Assembly (NCBI GenBank): GCA_903834835.1 | Contig: CAILKO010000057.1 | Location: forward strand, 1-64,000 | Direction: 5' to 3' | Length of the DNA: 64,000 bases | DNA from: an uncultured Pseudomonadota bacterium | GTDB lineage: Bacteria; Pseudomonadota; Gammaproteobacteria; Burkholderiales; SG8-39 | In this document: piece after piece, positions 8,651 through 17,253 of the stretch | Numbering within the stretch: the first letter of the stretch is position 1 | Layout: each line of letters opens with the position of its first letter | Translations under genes and position numbers: made by a program | Notes under the pieces: generated by a model | Seen by the model: the letters and a program-made list of their open reading frames with translations, nothing else | Databases searched by the model: none | What the model was told of the DNA's origin: nothing

Positions 8651-9466
8651 ATGACGTGGCTGGACGGACAGGTCGTGCTCGTCACCGGAGGCGGCTCCGG
8701 TCTGGGGCGCGCGATCGTCGAGCGATTCGTGCGCGAGGGTGCCTCCGTAGCCGTTCTCGATCGTTCTGCGGAGAAGCTGGCGGCTCTGCGGGATCAGCTT
8801 GGTTCCAGGATCATCGCAATCGCCGGGGACGTAACGAAGCTTGAGGACAATCAGCGTGCCGTCGCCGAAACAGTGCAAGCGTTCGGACGACTCGACTGTT
8901 TTGTCGGGAACGCAGGGTTGCACGACGCGTCCACGCCGCTCGCAACCATGTCCGCCGAATCGCTATCGAGTGCGTTCGACGAGCTCATGGGCGTCAACGT
9001 GAAGGGGTATCTTCTCGGGGCGAAGGCATCGCTGAGCGAACTGTTGCGGACTGACGGGCGGATCATATTTACCGTTTCCAATGCAGCTTTCGATCCCGGT
9101 GGCGGTGGCGTGCTGTATACCTCGTCGAAGTGGGCCGTACGCGGATTGATCACGCAGTTGGCGTATGAACTTGCGCCGCGGGTGCGCGTGAATGGGGTGG
9201 CGCCCGGTCCGCTCGCGAGCGATCTTCGCGGGCCCGAGGCGCTTGGTCTTCAGGATACGGCGATTGCCGTAGGCGAACGCCTCGCCAAGAGCGTCAAGGC
9301 GGCGTCTCCGCTCGGGTTTCTGCCGGAGGCGAGCGACTATACGGGGATGTACGTGCTGCTCGCGTCGCGAGCGGAATCACTCACCATTACAGGATCGGTG
9401 ATTCGCGGCGATTGTGGCGTGGGAATACGCGGATTGCACCGTCCGCGAGGTGGCGACGCGTTGTAA
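8651..9466 (+). CDS. cis-dihydrodiol dehydrogenase, BphB/HcaB-like SDR
   Basis: A 271-residue SDR with TGGGSGLG at 12-19, NAG at 87-89 and Ser143/Tyr156/Lys160. The stretch SNAAFDPGGGGVLYTSSKWA and the following LAYELAPRVRVNGVAPGP closely follow the pattern of cis-2,3-dihydrobiphenyl-2,3-diol and phenylpropionate-dihydrodiol dehydrogenases. It would oxidise the cis-dihydrodiol from the 4515/5835 dioxygenase to a catechol, using NAD, and so supply the extradiol enzyme at 3515. ATG 8651 matches the start position of the family; the frame is open further upstream without family similarity. Confidence 0.88.
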   Translation: MTWLDGQVVLVTGGGSGLGRAIVERFVREGASVAVLDRSAEKLAALRDQLGSRIIAIAGDVTKLEDNQRAVAETVQAFGRLDCFVGNAGLHDASTPLATMSAESLSSAFDELMGVNVKGYLLGAKASLSELLRTDGRIIFTVSNAAFDPGGGGVLYTSSKWAVRGLITQLAYELAPRVRVNGVAPGPLASDLRGPEALGLQDTAIAVGERLAKSVKAASPLGFLPEASDYTGMYVLLASRAESLTITGSVIRGDCGVGIRGLHRPRGGDAL

Positions 9467-9605
9467 TGCACGAAACGGCTTTGGGATACATTGTTTCACT
9501 GGCAGGCAGGAATGGGCGTGAACGAAGCGTCGTTCCGTTCCGGTATTCGCTTAGCGTGTGATGCCGGACGATGTCGGTTCAATCTTGAAAATTCAGGAGG
9601 GCGTT

Positions 9606-10598
9606 ATGGTGAAAGAAAGAAGTGGATACGCGAATGCGTTGTGGCTTGTTCTGGGCGGGGTATGCAGCGTCATGGTGTCCGGAAGCGTTCTGGCACAGGC
9701 CTATCCCGGCAAACCGATCCGGATGATTACCGCGAGCGCGACGGGTGGGGCGACCGATGTCATGGCGCGGATCACCGCGACAGCGCTCGGCGAGCGACTC
9801 GGCACACAGATTGCAGTCGAGAACTTTCCGGGGGGCGCGAATATCCCCGGGACACAGGCGGCGATACGCGCGACACCGGACGGCTACACGCTGCTTTTCA
9901 GCAGCGTCGAAGGTCTGGACATCCTGCCATCGGCGGTCAAGCCTCCCTATGATGCGGAGCGGGAGTTGATCCCGGTCGCGAAGGTCACGCGCGTGTACGG
10001 GGTGCTGGCGGTACCGGCGGCGCTCAAGGTGAATTCACTCAAGGAACTCGTGGCGCTTGCAAAGGCCGAGCCCGGCAAGCTGACGCATTCGAGTACCGGC
10101 TACGGCAGCATGACGCACTACAGCATGGAACTGTTCAGGTTGCGTGCCGGGCTGCAGATGCTGCACGTACCGTACAAGAGTACGAATACGGCCGTCCAGG
10201 ATGCGGTCGGCGGGCGTCTGGATATCATCGCGACAGGGAATGCGGCGATCGCGCAACATCTGAAGTCGGGCGCGCTGAAGGCGCTGGGAGCGATGAGTCC
10301 GAAACGCTTGTCCGGGTTGCCCGATGTTCCGACTTTCCGCGAGGAGGGTTACGACGTCGTCATCGAAAGCTGGCTGGGCGTGTTTGCGCCTGCCGGGACA
10401 CCTGGCGACATTACGCGACGCCTCGCGAAAGAACTCACCGAGGTCGCCGCTTCCAAACAGTACGTCAGCCAGATGGCGAAGTTCGGTACCGAAGAGATGA
10501 CTGCGGAAACGCTTGAAGATTTCGCAAAGTCCATCCGGGCAGAACGTGTCCTGTGGCGTCAGGTCGCCAGGGATACGAATATCCGCCTGACCGAGTAG
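9606..10598 (+). CDS. Bug-family periplasmic solute-binding protein (TTT transporter receptor)
   Basis: A 330-residue tripartite tricarboxylate transporter receptor. A signal peptide runs to about residue 32 (GSVLAQA), then come the family hallmarks YPGKPIRMI, TPDGYTLLF, AKAEPGKLTHSSTGYGS, LHVPYKST and the C-terminal GLPDVPTFREEGYD. Bug proteins bind small carboxylates, including aromatic acids. ATG 9606 follows CAGGAGGGC. No TctA or TctB membrane subunit is nearby, so it must share one or act as a sensor. It sits at the downstream end of the aromatic operon, which suggests it captures that pathway's substrate. Confidence 0.9.
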   Translation: MVKERSGYANALWLVLGGVCSVMVSGSVLAQAYPGKPIRMITASATGGATDVMARITATALGERLGTQIAVENFPGGANIPGTQAAIRATPDGYTLLFSSVEGLDILPSAVKPPYDAERELIPVAKVTRVYGVLAVPAALKVNSLKELVALAKAEPGKLTHSSTGYGSMTHYSMELFRLRAGLQMLHVPYKSTNTAVQDAVGGRLDIIATGNAAIAQHLKSGALKALGAMSPKRLSGLPDVPTFREEGYDVVIESWLGVFAPAGTPGDITRRLAKELTEVAASKQYVSQMAKFGTEEMTAETLEDFAKSIRAERVLWRQVARDTNIRLTE

Positions 10599-10707
10599 TC
10601 GATCGGGCTTGATCGCGCGGGTATCGATTCGAGCGGTCGGCTATGCATTGCGATGAGTCTCATCAGCTGGCCGGCGAGCCGAGGATCCGGACAAGGGGGA
10701 CAGAGAG

Positions 10708-11670
10708 ATGAAAAAACTGCTTCGTAGCGCGTTAGCGATTTCCCTGCTTGGCTGTGCGATGCAGGCTGCAGCGCAGACCTGGCCAGCGCGCCCGGTCCGT
10801 ATTGTGGTCCCGTGGACTCCAGGTGGCACCGTCGACGTTACCGGGCGCTTGCTCGCCGAGCGGTTCGCGCCGGTTCTCGGACAGCCCTTCGTCGTGGACA
10901 ATCGGCCCGGTGCTGCGGGAGATCTCGGGTCCGACTATGTTGCCAAGCAACCGGGCGACGGGTACACGTTGCTGGTGAATGGCAGCGTTGCCGCGTCGGC
11001 ACCGTTCAAACAGCTTCCTTTCGACCCGTTCAAGGACTTCGCGCCGATCTCGCAACTGGCTGTCCCAGTTCTGGTGCTCGTGACGCATTCGAGCATTCCA
11101 GTCACTTCGATTCCGGAACTGATCGCATACGCGCGTGCGAATCCGGGCAAACTCTCCTATGCCTCGGTCGGGGTTGGAACGCCACAGCATTTCGCCGGCG
11201 AGCTTCTGCGGCAGCAAACCAGGGTGGACATTACGCATGTTCCGTACAAGGGCGGCGTGCCCGCTGTGGCCGCGCTGCTTGCCGGAGACGTGGGCTTTGC
11301 AGTCAACGCGGCGAATACCGTGTTGCCGCATGTGGCCTCCGGGCGACTGCGCATGATTGCCGTTGCACTGCCTGCACGCACGACGCTGCTGCCGAACGTC
11401 CCGACAATCGCGGAATCGGTCCCCACTTACGACATGCCATCCAGCTGGCTTGCCCTCTACGCCTCGGCGGGGACGCCGCGCCAGATCGTGGATCGCTTGA
11501 ATTCAGAGGCGAATCTGATCATCCGGGATCCGCAGGTCATCAAGGAACGCCTCCACCCGAACGGCATGGAGCCCATCGGATCAACACCCGAGCAGCTGGT
11601 CGAGATGATCAAGAGCGATTTTGCGAAGTACAGCCGGATCGCAAAGATAGGCAATATCAGGCCGGAGTAG
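10708..11670 (+). CDS. Bug-family periplasmic solute-binding protein
   Basis: A 320-residue receptor with signal peptide (cleavage after AAAQ, about residue 22) and the family motifs WTPGGTVDVTGRLLAER, NRPGAAGDLGSDYVAKQP, DGYTLLVNGS, YARANPGKLSYASVGVGT and HVPYKGG. The RBS is an AAGGGGGACAGAGAG stretch just before ATG 10708. It is strikingly similar along its whole length to the Bug protein at 50719, including YDPFKD/FDPFKDFAPISQLAV and NIRPE/NIRPD ends, marking the two as recent paralogs. It is the second of three consecutive Bug genes. The ligand is unknown. Confidence 0.9.
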   Translation: MKKLLRSALAISLLGCAMQAAAQTWPARPVRIVVPWTPGGTVDVTGRLLAERFAPVLGQPFVVDNRPGAAGDLGSDYVAKQPGDGYTLLVNGSVAASAPFKQLPFDPFKDFAPISQLAVPVLVLVTHSSIPVTSIPELIAYARANPGKLSYASVGVGTPQHFAGELLRQQTRVDITHVPYKGGVPAVAALLAGDVGFAVNAANTVLPHVASGRLRMIAVALPARTTLLPNVPTIAESVPTYDMPSSWLALYASAGTPRQIVDRLNSEANLIIRDPQVIKERLHPNGMEPIGSTPEQLVEMIKSDFAKYSRIAKIGNIRPE

Positions 11671-11854
11671 CGTCGAGAGCAGATTGCGCCGTAATTCGCG
11701 AGTCGTCGACCAGACGTGGCGAAACTCGATCGGGGTACGGCAAGTGTATTTTCCCGCATCAGGCCCGGGTTCTCCGTGGTCTGACGGGATTAACTGATAT
11801 GCCCTAGCCGGAAAATCCGTACTACCATTCGGACATTAACGGAGGGGGATACGC

Positions 11855-12835
11855 ATGTTCCGGCTTTCACTATTCAGGCAGTTGATCGTACCGTCGGTAC
11901 TGATCGTCGCTGCCACAACGAGTTTCGCGCAGGGATTCCCGAACAAGCCGATCCGGCTCGTGGTACAGCTGGGCAGCGGGGGATCCACGGATGTCGCGAT
12001 GAGGCTGGTCGCACAGCAGATGGGTCCTCTGCTCGGGCAGACCGTGGTCGTCGAGAACAAGGCCGGTGCGAACGGCCTGCTCGCGGTGAACGAGCTGCTC
12101 CGATCCGAACCGGATGGATATACGTTGATGTCGGCAGAGGCCGGTCAATGGGCGATCCTGCCCGCGTCGCGCACCGATCTCACGTATCACCCACAGCGCG
12201 ATTTCGCACCGGTCGGTCTTGTGTTCGAGGCCACGCCGTTCATCGTGGCGCGCGACTCGCTTCCGGTCGGGTCGCTGAAGGAACTGATCGCGCTTGCCAA
12301 GGCAAAGCCGGGAACGCTGTCCTACGGCGTCCCGGCGCTGGGCGGCGTACACCACATCGCGATGGAGTCGCTCAAAGCGGCGCTCGGCCTGGACATCCAG
12401 GTGATCGGCTACAAGGGCGGCGGACAGTCGGTGGAAGCCTTGACCCGTGGCGACATACCGCTGGTGATGAGCGGTGTGGTCGCGACGTCATCCCTGCTGC
12501 AGGCAGGCAAAGCAAAGCTCCTTGCCTATACCGGTCGCGCAAGAGCCAAGGAAGCCCCGGATCTGCCGACGGTGGCCGAGGTCACAGGGATGCCGGATCT
12601 CTACTTTCTCGGTCAATCCGGTCTGCTGGCGCCGCGAGGAACGCCACGCGACGTGATCGACCGACTGTCTGCAGCGCTCGGCAAGGCCGCCATGCACCCT
12701 GAGGTGGTGGCCCGCGCAGCAAAGTTCGGAATCTGGATGACGCCCGGCAGTCCGGAGCAACTCGCGGAAGTCATGCGGGATGACCTCCAGAAATACGCGA
12801 AGGCAGTCAAGGTGACCGGAATACGGCTGCAATAG
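11855..12835 (+). CDS. Bug-family periplasmic solute-binding protein
   Basis: A 326-residue TTT receptor with a short signal peptide ending near SFAQG (about residue 27). Family features are FPNKPIRLVV, GSGGSTDVAMRLVAQQ, NKAGANGLLAVNELL, DGYTLMSAEAGQWAILPA and AKAKPGTLSYG. ATG 11855 follows ACGGAGGGGGATACGC. It resembles the receptor at 46204 more than its immediate neighbours (shared WAILPA, ALAKAKPG and GANG blocks), so the three tandem genes are not a simple local triplication. A 184-base gap upstream leaves room for its own promoter. Confidence 0.9.
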   Translation: MFRLSLFRQLIVPSVLIVAATTSFAQGFPNKPIRLVVQLGSGGSTDVAMRLVAQQMGPLLGQTVVVENKAGANGLLAVNELLRSEPDGYTLMSAEAGQWAILPASRTDLTYHPQRDFAPVGLVFEATPFIVARDSLPVGSLKELIALAKAKPGTLSYGVPALGGVHHIAMESLKAALGLDIQVIGYKGGGQSVEALTRGDIPLVMSGVVATSSLLQAGKAKLLAYTGRARAKEAPDLPTVAEVTGMPDLYFLGQSGLLAPRGTPRDVIDRLSAALGKAAMHPEVVARAAKFGIWMTPGSPEQLAEVMRDDLQKYAKAVKVTGIRLQ

Positions 12836-12965
12836 GATCGCCGGATAACGCCGAGGGCCGCGAAGGGTCTGGGTGCGGCGCGAGATGTGTCGGACTTGTG
12901 GATGCGGTGTGGCAAGCCCGATGCCGGCTTTTCGAAATCGGGACGCCACGTCATCGGAGACTGAA

Positions 12966-13817
12966 ATGAGCGAGGAACTTTCCTTTCGCCGTCCACTGGA
13001 GGGGCTGACTGCGGTCGTCACGGGTGGTTCGAGGGGCCTGGGTGCGGTCATCGCGCAGGCATTCGCTGCGGCCGGGACGAGGGTGGGGATCCTCGCGCGG
13101 GATGCAGCGCGGGGCGAAAAGGTTGCAGAGGGAATCAATGCCGCTGGCGGCGCGGCCTTGTACGTGCGCGCCGATGTTTCGATCGATGAGGAGATCGTCG
13201 CCGCGCTACGCACCGTGCACGGGGCATGGGGTGGGATTCATCTCCTCGTGAATAACGCGGGACTCACGCCTTCGTCTGTCGGAGGGGCGGGTGGGTCCGC
13301 CGCCGACATCGGCCTGGATCTCTGGCGTCGTTACCTCGATACGAACCTGACCGGGCCGCTGCTGGTATCCAGGCACGCGCTCCCGTATATGCGCGCTGCG
13401 GGTTACGGCAGCATCGTGAATATCAACTCGCTGTCCGCGGAATACCCGCCGCCGGGCGATGTCGGGTATTCAGTGAGCAAGGGCGCCTTGACGACCCTGA
13501 CCCGGTCGATGGCCGTGGATTTCGGTCCGTCGGTGCGCGTGAACCAGATTCTTGCGGGTTTCATCCCGAATACGGACAACCCCAGGCATCAGGCGAAGCT
13601 CGCCGACCCCGCCATGCGGAAAGTGATGGTCGAATCCACGCTGGTAGGGCGCGTTGGCGTCGCAGCGGACATCGCGGATGCCTGCGTGTTTCTGTGCAGC
13701 AGACAGACGGGATTCATCACGGGCCAGTCGCTCACGATCGATGGCGGCGCGCATACGGTTGCCCGATCCATGTCCGGGGTCACAAAACTCTACGATCGCC
13801 TGCCTGAATCGCGCTGA
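12966..13817 (+). CDS. short-chain dehydrogenase/reductase
   Basis: A 283-residue classical SDR: TGGSRGLG at 19-26, NNAG at 96-99, Ser155, Tyr168 and Lys172 (YSVSK). A glycine-rich insertion at 105-112 (SVGGAGGSA) sits between the NNAG strand and the next helix. ATG 12966 follows CGGAGACTGA. It closes the run of plus-strand genes that began with the extradiol dioxygenase, following three Bug genes, and probably handles an alcohol/ketone step of the same or a linked pathway. Cofactor preference and substrate are not evident. Confidence 0.88.
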   Translation: MSEELSFRRPLEGLTAVVTGGSRGLGAVIAQAFAAAGTRVGILARDAARGEKVAEGINAAGGAALYVRADVSIDEEIVAALRTVHGAWGGIHLLVNNAGLTPSSVGGAGGSAADIGLDLWRRYLDTNLTGPLLVSRHALPYMRAAGYGSIVNINSLSAEYPPPGDVGYSVSKGALTTLTRSMAVDFGPSVRVNQILAGFIPNTDNPRHQAKLADPAMRKVMVESTLVGRVGVAADIADACVFLCSRQTGFITGQSLTIDGGAHTVARSMSGVTKLYDRLPESR

Positions 13818-13873
13818 GCGGACGAACAGGGCCGCCGGCGCCCTGTACGACCGGCTTCAGCCCCGTACTGCGC

Positions 13874-14044
13874 TCAGATCCCGAGCCAACGCCCGGCGAG
13901 CGATCCGACAAACACGAGCAGCAGTGCGGCGCTGGTGGCGGCACAGACTCGGTCGCCAAGCTGTGTCAGTTCCTCCGCGCGCGATTCGTTCCGGTCCCAG
14001 TGCGGGAGTGTGGTGCTTTCCAATGGCTGCATAAGTGGCTGCAT
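13874..14044 (-). CDS. 56-residue predicted single-pass membrane peptide under a LexA box
   Basis: A small frame starting at ATG 14044 behind a strong Shine-Dalgarno (TTGGAGGAGTT). The N-terminal half is polar (HWDRNESRAEELTQLGDR). Residues 33-50 are hydrophobic (VCAATSAALLLVFVGSLA), followed by a short GRWLGI tail: a C-terminally anchored or single-pass inner-membrane peptide. The first eight codons are a tandem repeat (MQPLMQPL), giving two in-frame ATGs 12 bases apart. The LexA box ends only 17 bases upstream of the start. I do not recognise the family. Small membrane peptides under LexA are often division inhibitors or toxins in other bacteria, but nothing in the sequence proves that here. 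Confidence 0.65.
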   Translation of the reverse strand: MQPLMQPLESTTLPHWDRNESRAEELTQLGDRVCAATSAALLLVFVGSLAGRWLGI

Positions 14045-14061
14045 AACTCCTCCAATCGAGA

Positions 14062-14081
14062 TACTGTATGTTAATACAGTA
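14062..14081. promoter_or_regulatory. LexA (SOS) box
   Basis: TACTGTAT at 14062-14069 and its exact reverse complement ATACAGTA at 14074-14081 flank GTTA. This contains the CTGT-N8-ACAG core of the E. coli-type LexA operator with both flanking TA steps. It sits in the intergenic gap between the minus-strand 56-residue peptide gene and the plus-strand zinc-ribbon gene, so one site could repress both. Confidence 0.8.
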
Positions 14082-14172
14082 GTCCGGTGGTCGTCAGGTA
14101 TTTTTTATTAAGATGGCGCCCTCGTTCCGGACTCGGACCGGGCGGGGCGATCTACGAGGATGCGGACAGGGA

Positions 14173-14718
14173 ATGGAGAAGCAGCTGAACGGAATTTTTC
14201 GGGAGTGGATGCGGGTCGAGCAGGCAGACGAAACCGCGCCGCCCGTCATCTGGGGGCACTGTGTCGTCCATCTCTCGCATCCGGAATTTTCCGGCAATGT
14301 CCTGCACACCTCTGGCGTGCTGGCGATCGTGCAGCACGCGAGTTTCCTCGTCGCGGAGACGCGTAATCATTACTACGCGTTGCTCGGACCGGAACTCGAG
14401 ATGCCCGCAGGCGTCGAGTTCGACCCGATGACCTATGTCACGCAGCAGCGTGGCGAGCCGCGACGCACCGATGCCTGGGCCAGTGCCGCGATGAATGCGG
14501 ATCGAAACTGCGCGCACTGCGGCGGCACCGGACTCTATCGTTACGACGAACGTCATGTGGCGATCTGCGACCGCTGCTGCAAGCACAATCAGGGATGGTG
14601 GCAGCTGGAGGGGGCCTACGGGGCGGACAACGGCCGCTGGGCCTGCAAGGCGGGCTGTGGAACGATCGTCGATGCGCCGCCGCTGGAATTGAATTTTCTG
14701 CCGCGCGCGCTGATCTAG
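14173..14718 (+). CDS. uncharacterised zinc-ribbon protein
   Basis: A 181-residue cytosolic protein of unknown function (start at ATG 14173; ATG 14113 in frame would add 20 residues). The N-terminal part (WGHCVVHLSHPEFSGN) has no motif I recognise. The C-terminal third carries metal-binding cysteines: Cys113/Cys116 (NCAHCGGTG), Cys132/Cys135/Cys136 (CDRCC) and Cys158/Cys162 (CKAGC), enough for at least one zinc ribbon. It diverges from the membrane peptide gene with a LexA box between them, so it may belong to the DNA-damage response. Its stop overlaps the stop of the convergent kinase gene by three bases. Confidence 0.72.
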   Translation: MEKQLNGIFREWMRVEQADETAPPVIWGHCVVHLSHPEFSGNVLHTSGVLAIVQHASFLVAETRNHYYALLGPELEMPAGVEFDPMTYVTQQRGEPRRTDAWASAAMNADRNCAHCGGTGLYRYDERHVAICDRCCKHNQGWWQLEGAYGADNGRWACKAGCGTIVDAPPLELNFLPRALI

Positions 14719-15884
14719 CCTCGCACGGGGGCGCCCCCGAGAATTTTCGCGGACCAGAGGGTGCTCGCCACGATCCGGGCGCGGGCGGCGTGGGTAAGAT
14801 CTCCGGCGTGCATCAGGCGCAGGCCGATCGCAGCGACCGCGTAGTGGTAGGTCGCGTCCATTTCATGCTGGCCGAACGTGCGCAGGGCGGCCTCGCGCAC
14901 AGCCAGGATCGCCCGGCTGTAGGCGTCGCCGCGGTGCGGTCGCAGTCCGAGCGCGATGCGCCGTTCCATTTCAAGTATCTCCGCGAAACCTGCATCCCGC
15001 GGATGATTGATGCGCACACTGGCCTCCAGCGCGACGAGGTCTTCGTACACATGTCCGCGGCCGGTTTTCTGGAAGTCGATCAGCGTCAGGTCGCGTCCGT
15101 GGCTGCCGAGGAGGAGGTTGTCCGAGTTCAGATCGCCGTGCAGCACGCAGCTCAGGTAAGGCCGACCGGGCCCGGCACCGAAGAGCAGCGCGCGCGGTGA
15201 CGGAAATGCGTGTTCGCGTCCGACGTAGCACCCCCGCGTGTACTGCGCCCGGAAGTAGCGGGCGGCGCAGGCGCGCAGCACGGCCTCGCTCCTGGCCACC
15301 GAGCGCGCGCGGCTGAAGTAGCGCTCGAGGTAGGCGCGCGATATATCTCGACCATGAGCCTGCGCCGCCGGGCTGTACCAGGTCTGGCGTGCGAGTTCGA
15401 GGAAACGGTCGACAACCGTGTGGAGTGTCCCGATGCCGCCAAGCTGAAGCTGCTCAGTAAGCGTTCTGGCACGCGATCCGTCGGGATTCCCGATGAACGA
15501 GTACCAGAGCGCCACGTGTGTCCGGGTGAGGCCGAAGCCCAGCAGTTCAGGCCTGCTGGTCCGAGGAAGCATCGTCCGGACATGGCGAAGGTAGTTCGCG
15601 CGCTCGCGCAGGCCCTCGCTCCGCGGCAGGATCTTCAATACGACCGGGCGGGCAGGGACGCTCTGCGCGCCCCCGTGTTGTGCGCGCACGCTGTATACCC
15701 GTGCGGCGCTGCGCCCGCCGCCTAGCGTCCGGAGCGTGACCGCATCTGGCCTCGCACCCGGGATGAACACGCCACGTCTGGAGGCGTATCGTCGGACCAG
15801 GGCCGTTGCTGCGCGCCGCTCCGTGATCGATAGCAATGCGCCACCGGCGTCCAAACGAACCGTGAGCGTCATCGTGGCGGCCAT
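14715..15884 (-). CDS. aminoglycoside-phosphotransferase-like kinase (APH/choline kinase fold)
   Basis: A 389-residue protein whose C-terminal half has the APH kinase signature HGDLNSDNLL (catalytic Asp) followed 15 residues later by LIDFQ (metal-binding Asp). The N-lobe has a VVLKIL lysine strand near residue 84. This fold phosphorylates small molecules, from antibiotics to homoserine or choline; no feature links it to resistance. It is Arg- and Ala-rich. It is transcribed toward the zinc-ribbon gene, with stop codons overlapping. The acyl-CoA dehydrogenase gene lies 21 bases upstream on the same strand, so the two may be co-transcribed. Confidence 0.75.
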   Translation of the reverse strand: MAATMTLTVRLDAGGALLSITERRAATALVRRYASRRGVFIPGARPDAVTLRTLGGGRSAARVYSVRAQHGGAQSVPARPVVLKILPRSEGLRERANYLRHVRTMLPRTSRPELLGFGLTRTHVALWYSFIGNPDGSRARTLTEQLQLGGIGTLHTVVDRFLELARQTWYSPAAQAHGRDISRAYLERYFSRARSVARSEAVLRACAARYFRAQYTRGCYVGREHAFPSPRALLFGAGPGRPYLSCVLHGDLNSDNLLLGSHGRDLTLIDFQKTGRGHVYEDLVALEASVRINHPRDAGFAEILEMERRIALGLRPHRGDAYSRAILAVREAALRTFGQHEMDATYHYAVAAIGLRLMHAGDLTHAARARIVASTLWSAKILGGAPVRG

Positions 15885-15905
15885 TGCCGGCAGCGATGGC
15901 GCCGG

Positions 15906-17111
15906 TCAGTTCCCGAATGCGGCGATGCCGGTGATCGCGCGCCCGAGTATGAGGGCGTGGACGTCGTGCGTACCTTCGTAAGTGTTCACGACCTCGAGGT
16001 TCACGAGATGGCGCACGACGGGGTACTCGTCCGAGATGCCGTTGCCGCCCAGCATGTCGCGCGCGAGTCGGGCGATATCGAGCGCCTTGCCGCAGGAATT
16101 GCGCTTCAGGATCGACGTCAGTTCGACGGGCGGGTTCCCCGCTTCCTTCATGCGGCCCAGGCGCAGGCAGCCCTGCAGCCCGAGCGAGATTTCCGTCGCC
16201 ATGTCCGCGAGCTTCTTCTGGATGAGCTGGTTGGCCGCGAGCGGCCTGTCGAACTGGGGTCGGCCGAGCACGTAGTCGCGCGCCGTCGCATAGCAGGCCT
16301 CGGCGGCGCCGAGCGCCCCCCAGGCGATGCCGTAGCGTGCACCGTTCAGGCAGGTGAAGGGGCCCTTGAGTCCGGTGACCTCGCCCAGACGCGCATCTTT
16401 CGGCACGAACACCTCGTTCATCACGACCTCGCCGGTGATCGAGGTACGCAGTCCGACCTTGCCATGAATGGTTGGGGTGGTCAGGCCGTCCATCCCGCGT
16501 TCCAGGATGAAGCCGCGGATGCGGCCATCGTCGGTCTTCGCCCAGACCACGAAGACCTGCGCAATGGGCGCGTTGGAAATCCAGGTTTTCGTTCCGCTGA
16601 GGCTGTAGCCGCCCGGGACGGAGCGGGCGCGGCAGATCATGGAGCCCGGATCGGAGCCATGGTTCGGCTCGGTCAAGCCGAAGGCGCCGATCCATTCGCC
16701 GCTTGCAAGCTTAGGCAGATACTTCTGCTTTTGCGCTTGCGAACCGAACTCGGAGATCGGCAGCATCACGAGCGAGGACTGGACGCTCATCATCGAGCGG
16801 TAGCCTGAATCGACGCGCTCGATCTCCCGCGCGATCAGACCGTAGGCGACATAGCCCATGCCCGCGCCGCCGTATTCCGGGCTGATGGTCGGCCCGAGCA
16901 GGCCGAGTGCGCCCATCTCGCGGAAAATATCGGGATCCGCAAGCTCGCTGCGGAAGGCGGCCTGTACGCGGGGTTGCAGCTTCTCCAAGGCATAGGCGCG
17001 CGCACTTGCCTGGACCATGCGTTCCTCCTCGGTCAACTGTTCCTCGATCCGGAACGGATCTTCCCAGTCAAATACTTCGCGCGCGGATGCTCCGATACCT
17101 GCTTTCTGCAA
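15906..17111 (-). CDS. gcdH: glutaryl-CoA dehydrogenase (acyl-CoA dehydrogenase family)
   Basis: A 401-residue flavoprotein beginning with the [20 protein letters not shown] pattern typical of glutaryl-CoA dehydrogenases. It continues with [14 protein letters not shown] in the flavin/substrate region, a [11 protein letters not shown] segment and the [20 protein letters not shown] end holding the catalytic glutamate. It oxidises and decarboxylates glutaryl-CoA to crotonyl-CoA, a step of lysine, tryptophan and some aromatic pathways. I prefer TTG 17111 because CAGAGGAA precedes it; a longer frame to 17204 is open. It diverges from the second ring-hydroxylating dioxygenase operon. Confidence 0.85.
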   Translation of the reverse strand: MQKAGIGASAREVFDWEDPFRIEEQLTEEERMVQASARAYALEKLQPRVQAAFRSELADPDIFREMGALGLLGPTISPEYGGAGMGYVAYGLIAREIERVDSGYRSMMSVQSSLVMLPISEFGSQAQKQKYLPKLASGEWIGAFGLTEPNHGSDPGSMICRARSVPGGYSLSGTKTWISNAPIAQVFVVWAKTDDGRIRGFILERGMDGLTTPTIHGKVGLRTSITGEVVMNEVFVPKDARLGEVTGLKGPFTCLNGARYGIAWGALGAAEACYATARDYVLGRPQFDRPLAANQLIQKKLADMATEISLGLQGCLRLGRMKEAGNPPVELTSILKRNSCGKALDIARLARDMLGGNGISDEYPVVRHLVNLEVVNTYEGTHDVHALILGRAITGIAAFGN

Positions 17112-17253
17112 TTTCGGTTCCTCTGGTCTCAGCGGGGACCGCGCAGGATACCCGATGATCCGGGCGAGCCGGTGGATGCAGGTCATCCCGAGTCGCGGTA
17201 GCATGCCCGGGTCCGGCTGCTGGGGCTGCGACGTCCATTGGGAGAGGGGAGCG

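Noticed and set aside
14062-14081. Reading the LexA-like box as a terminator stem
   Set aside because: The stem is AT-rich and lies in a divergent promoter region upstream of both genes, not after a stop codon.
14715-15884. Calling the APH-like kinase an antibiotic-resistance gene
   Set aside because: Only the kinase fold motifs are visible; there is no resistance context, and the fold covers many metabolic kinases.
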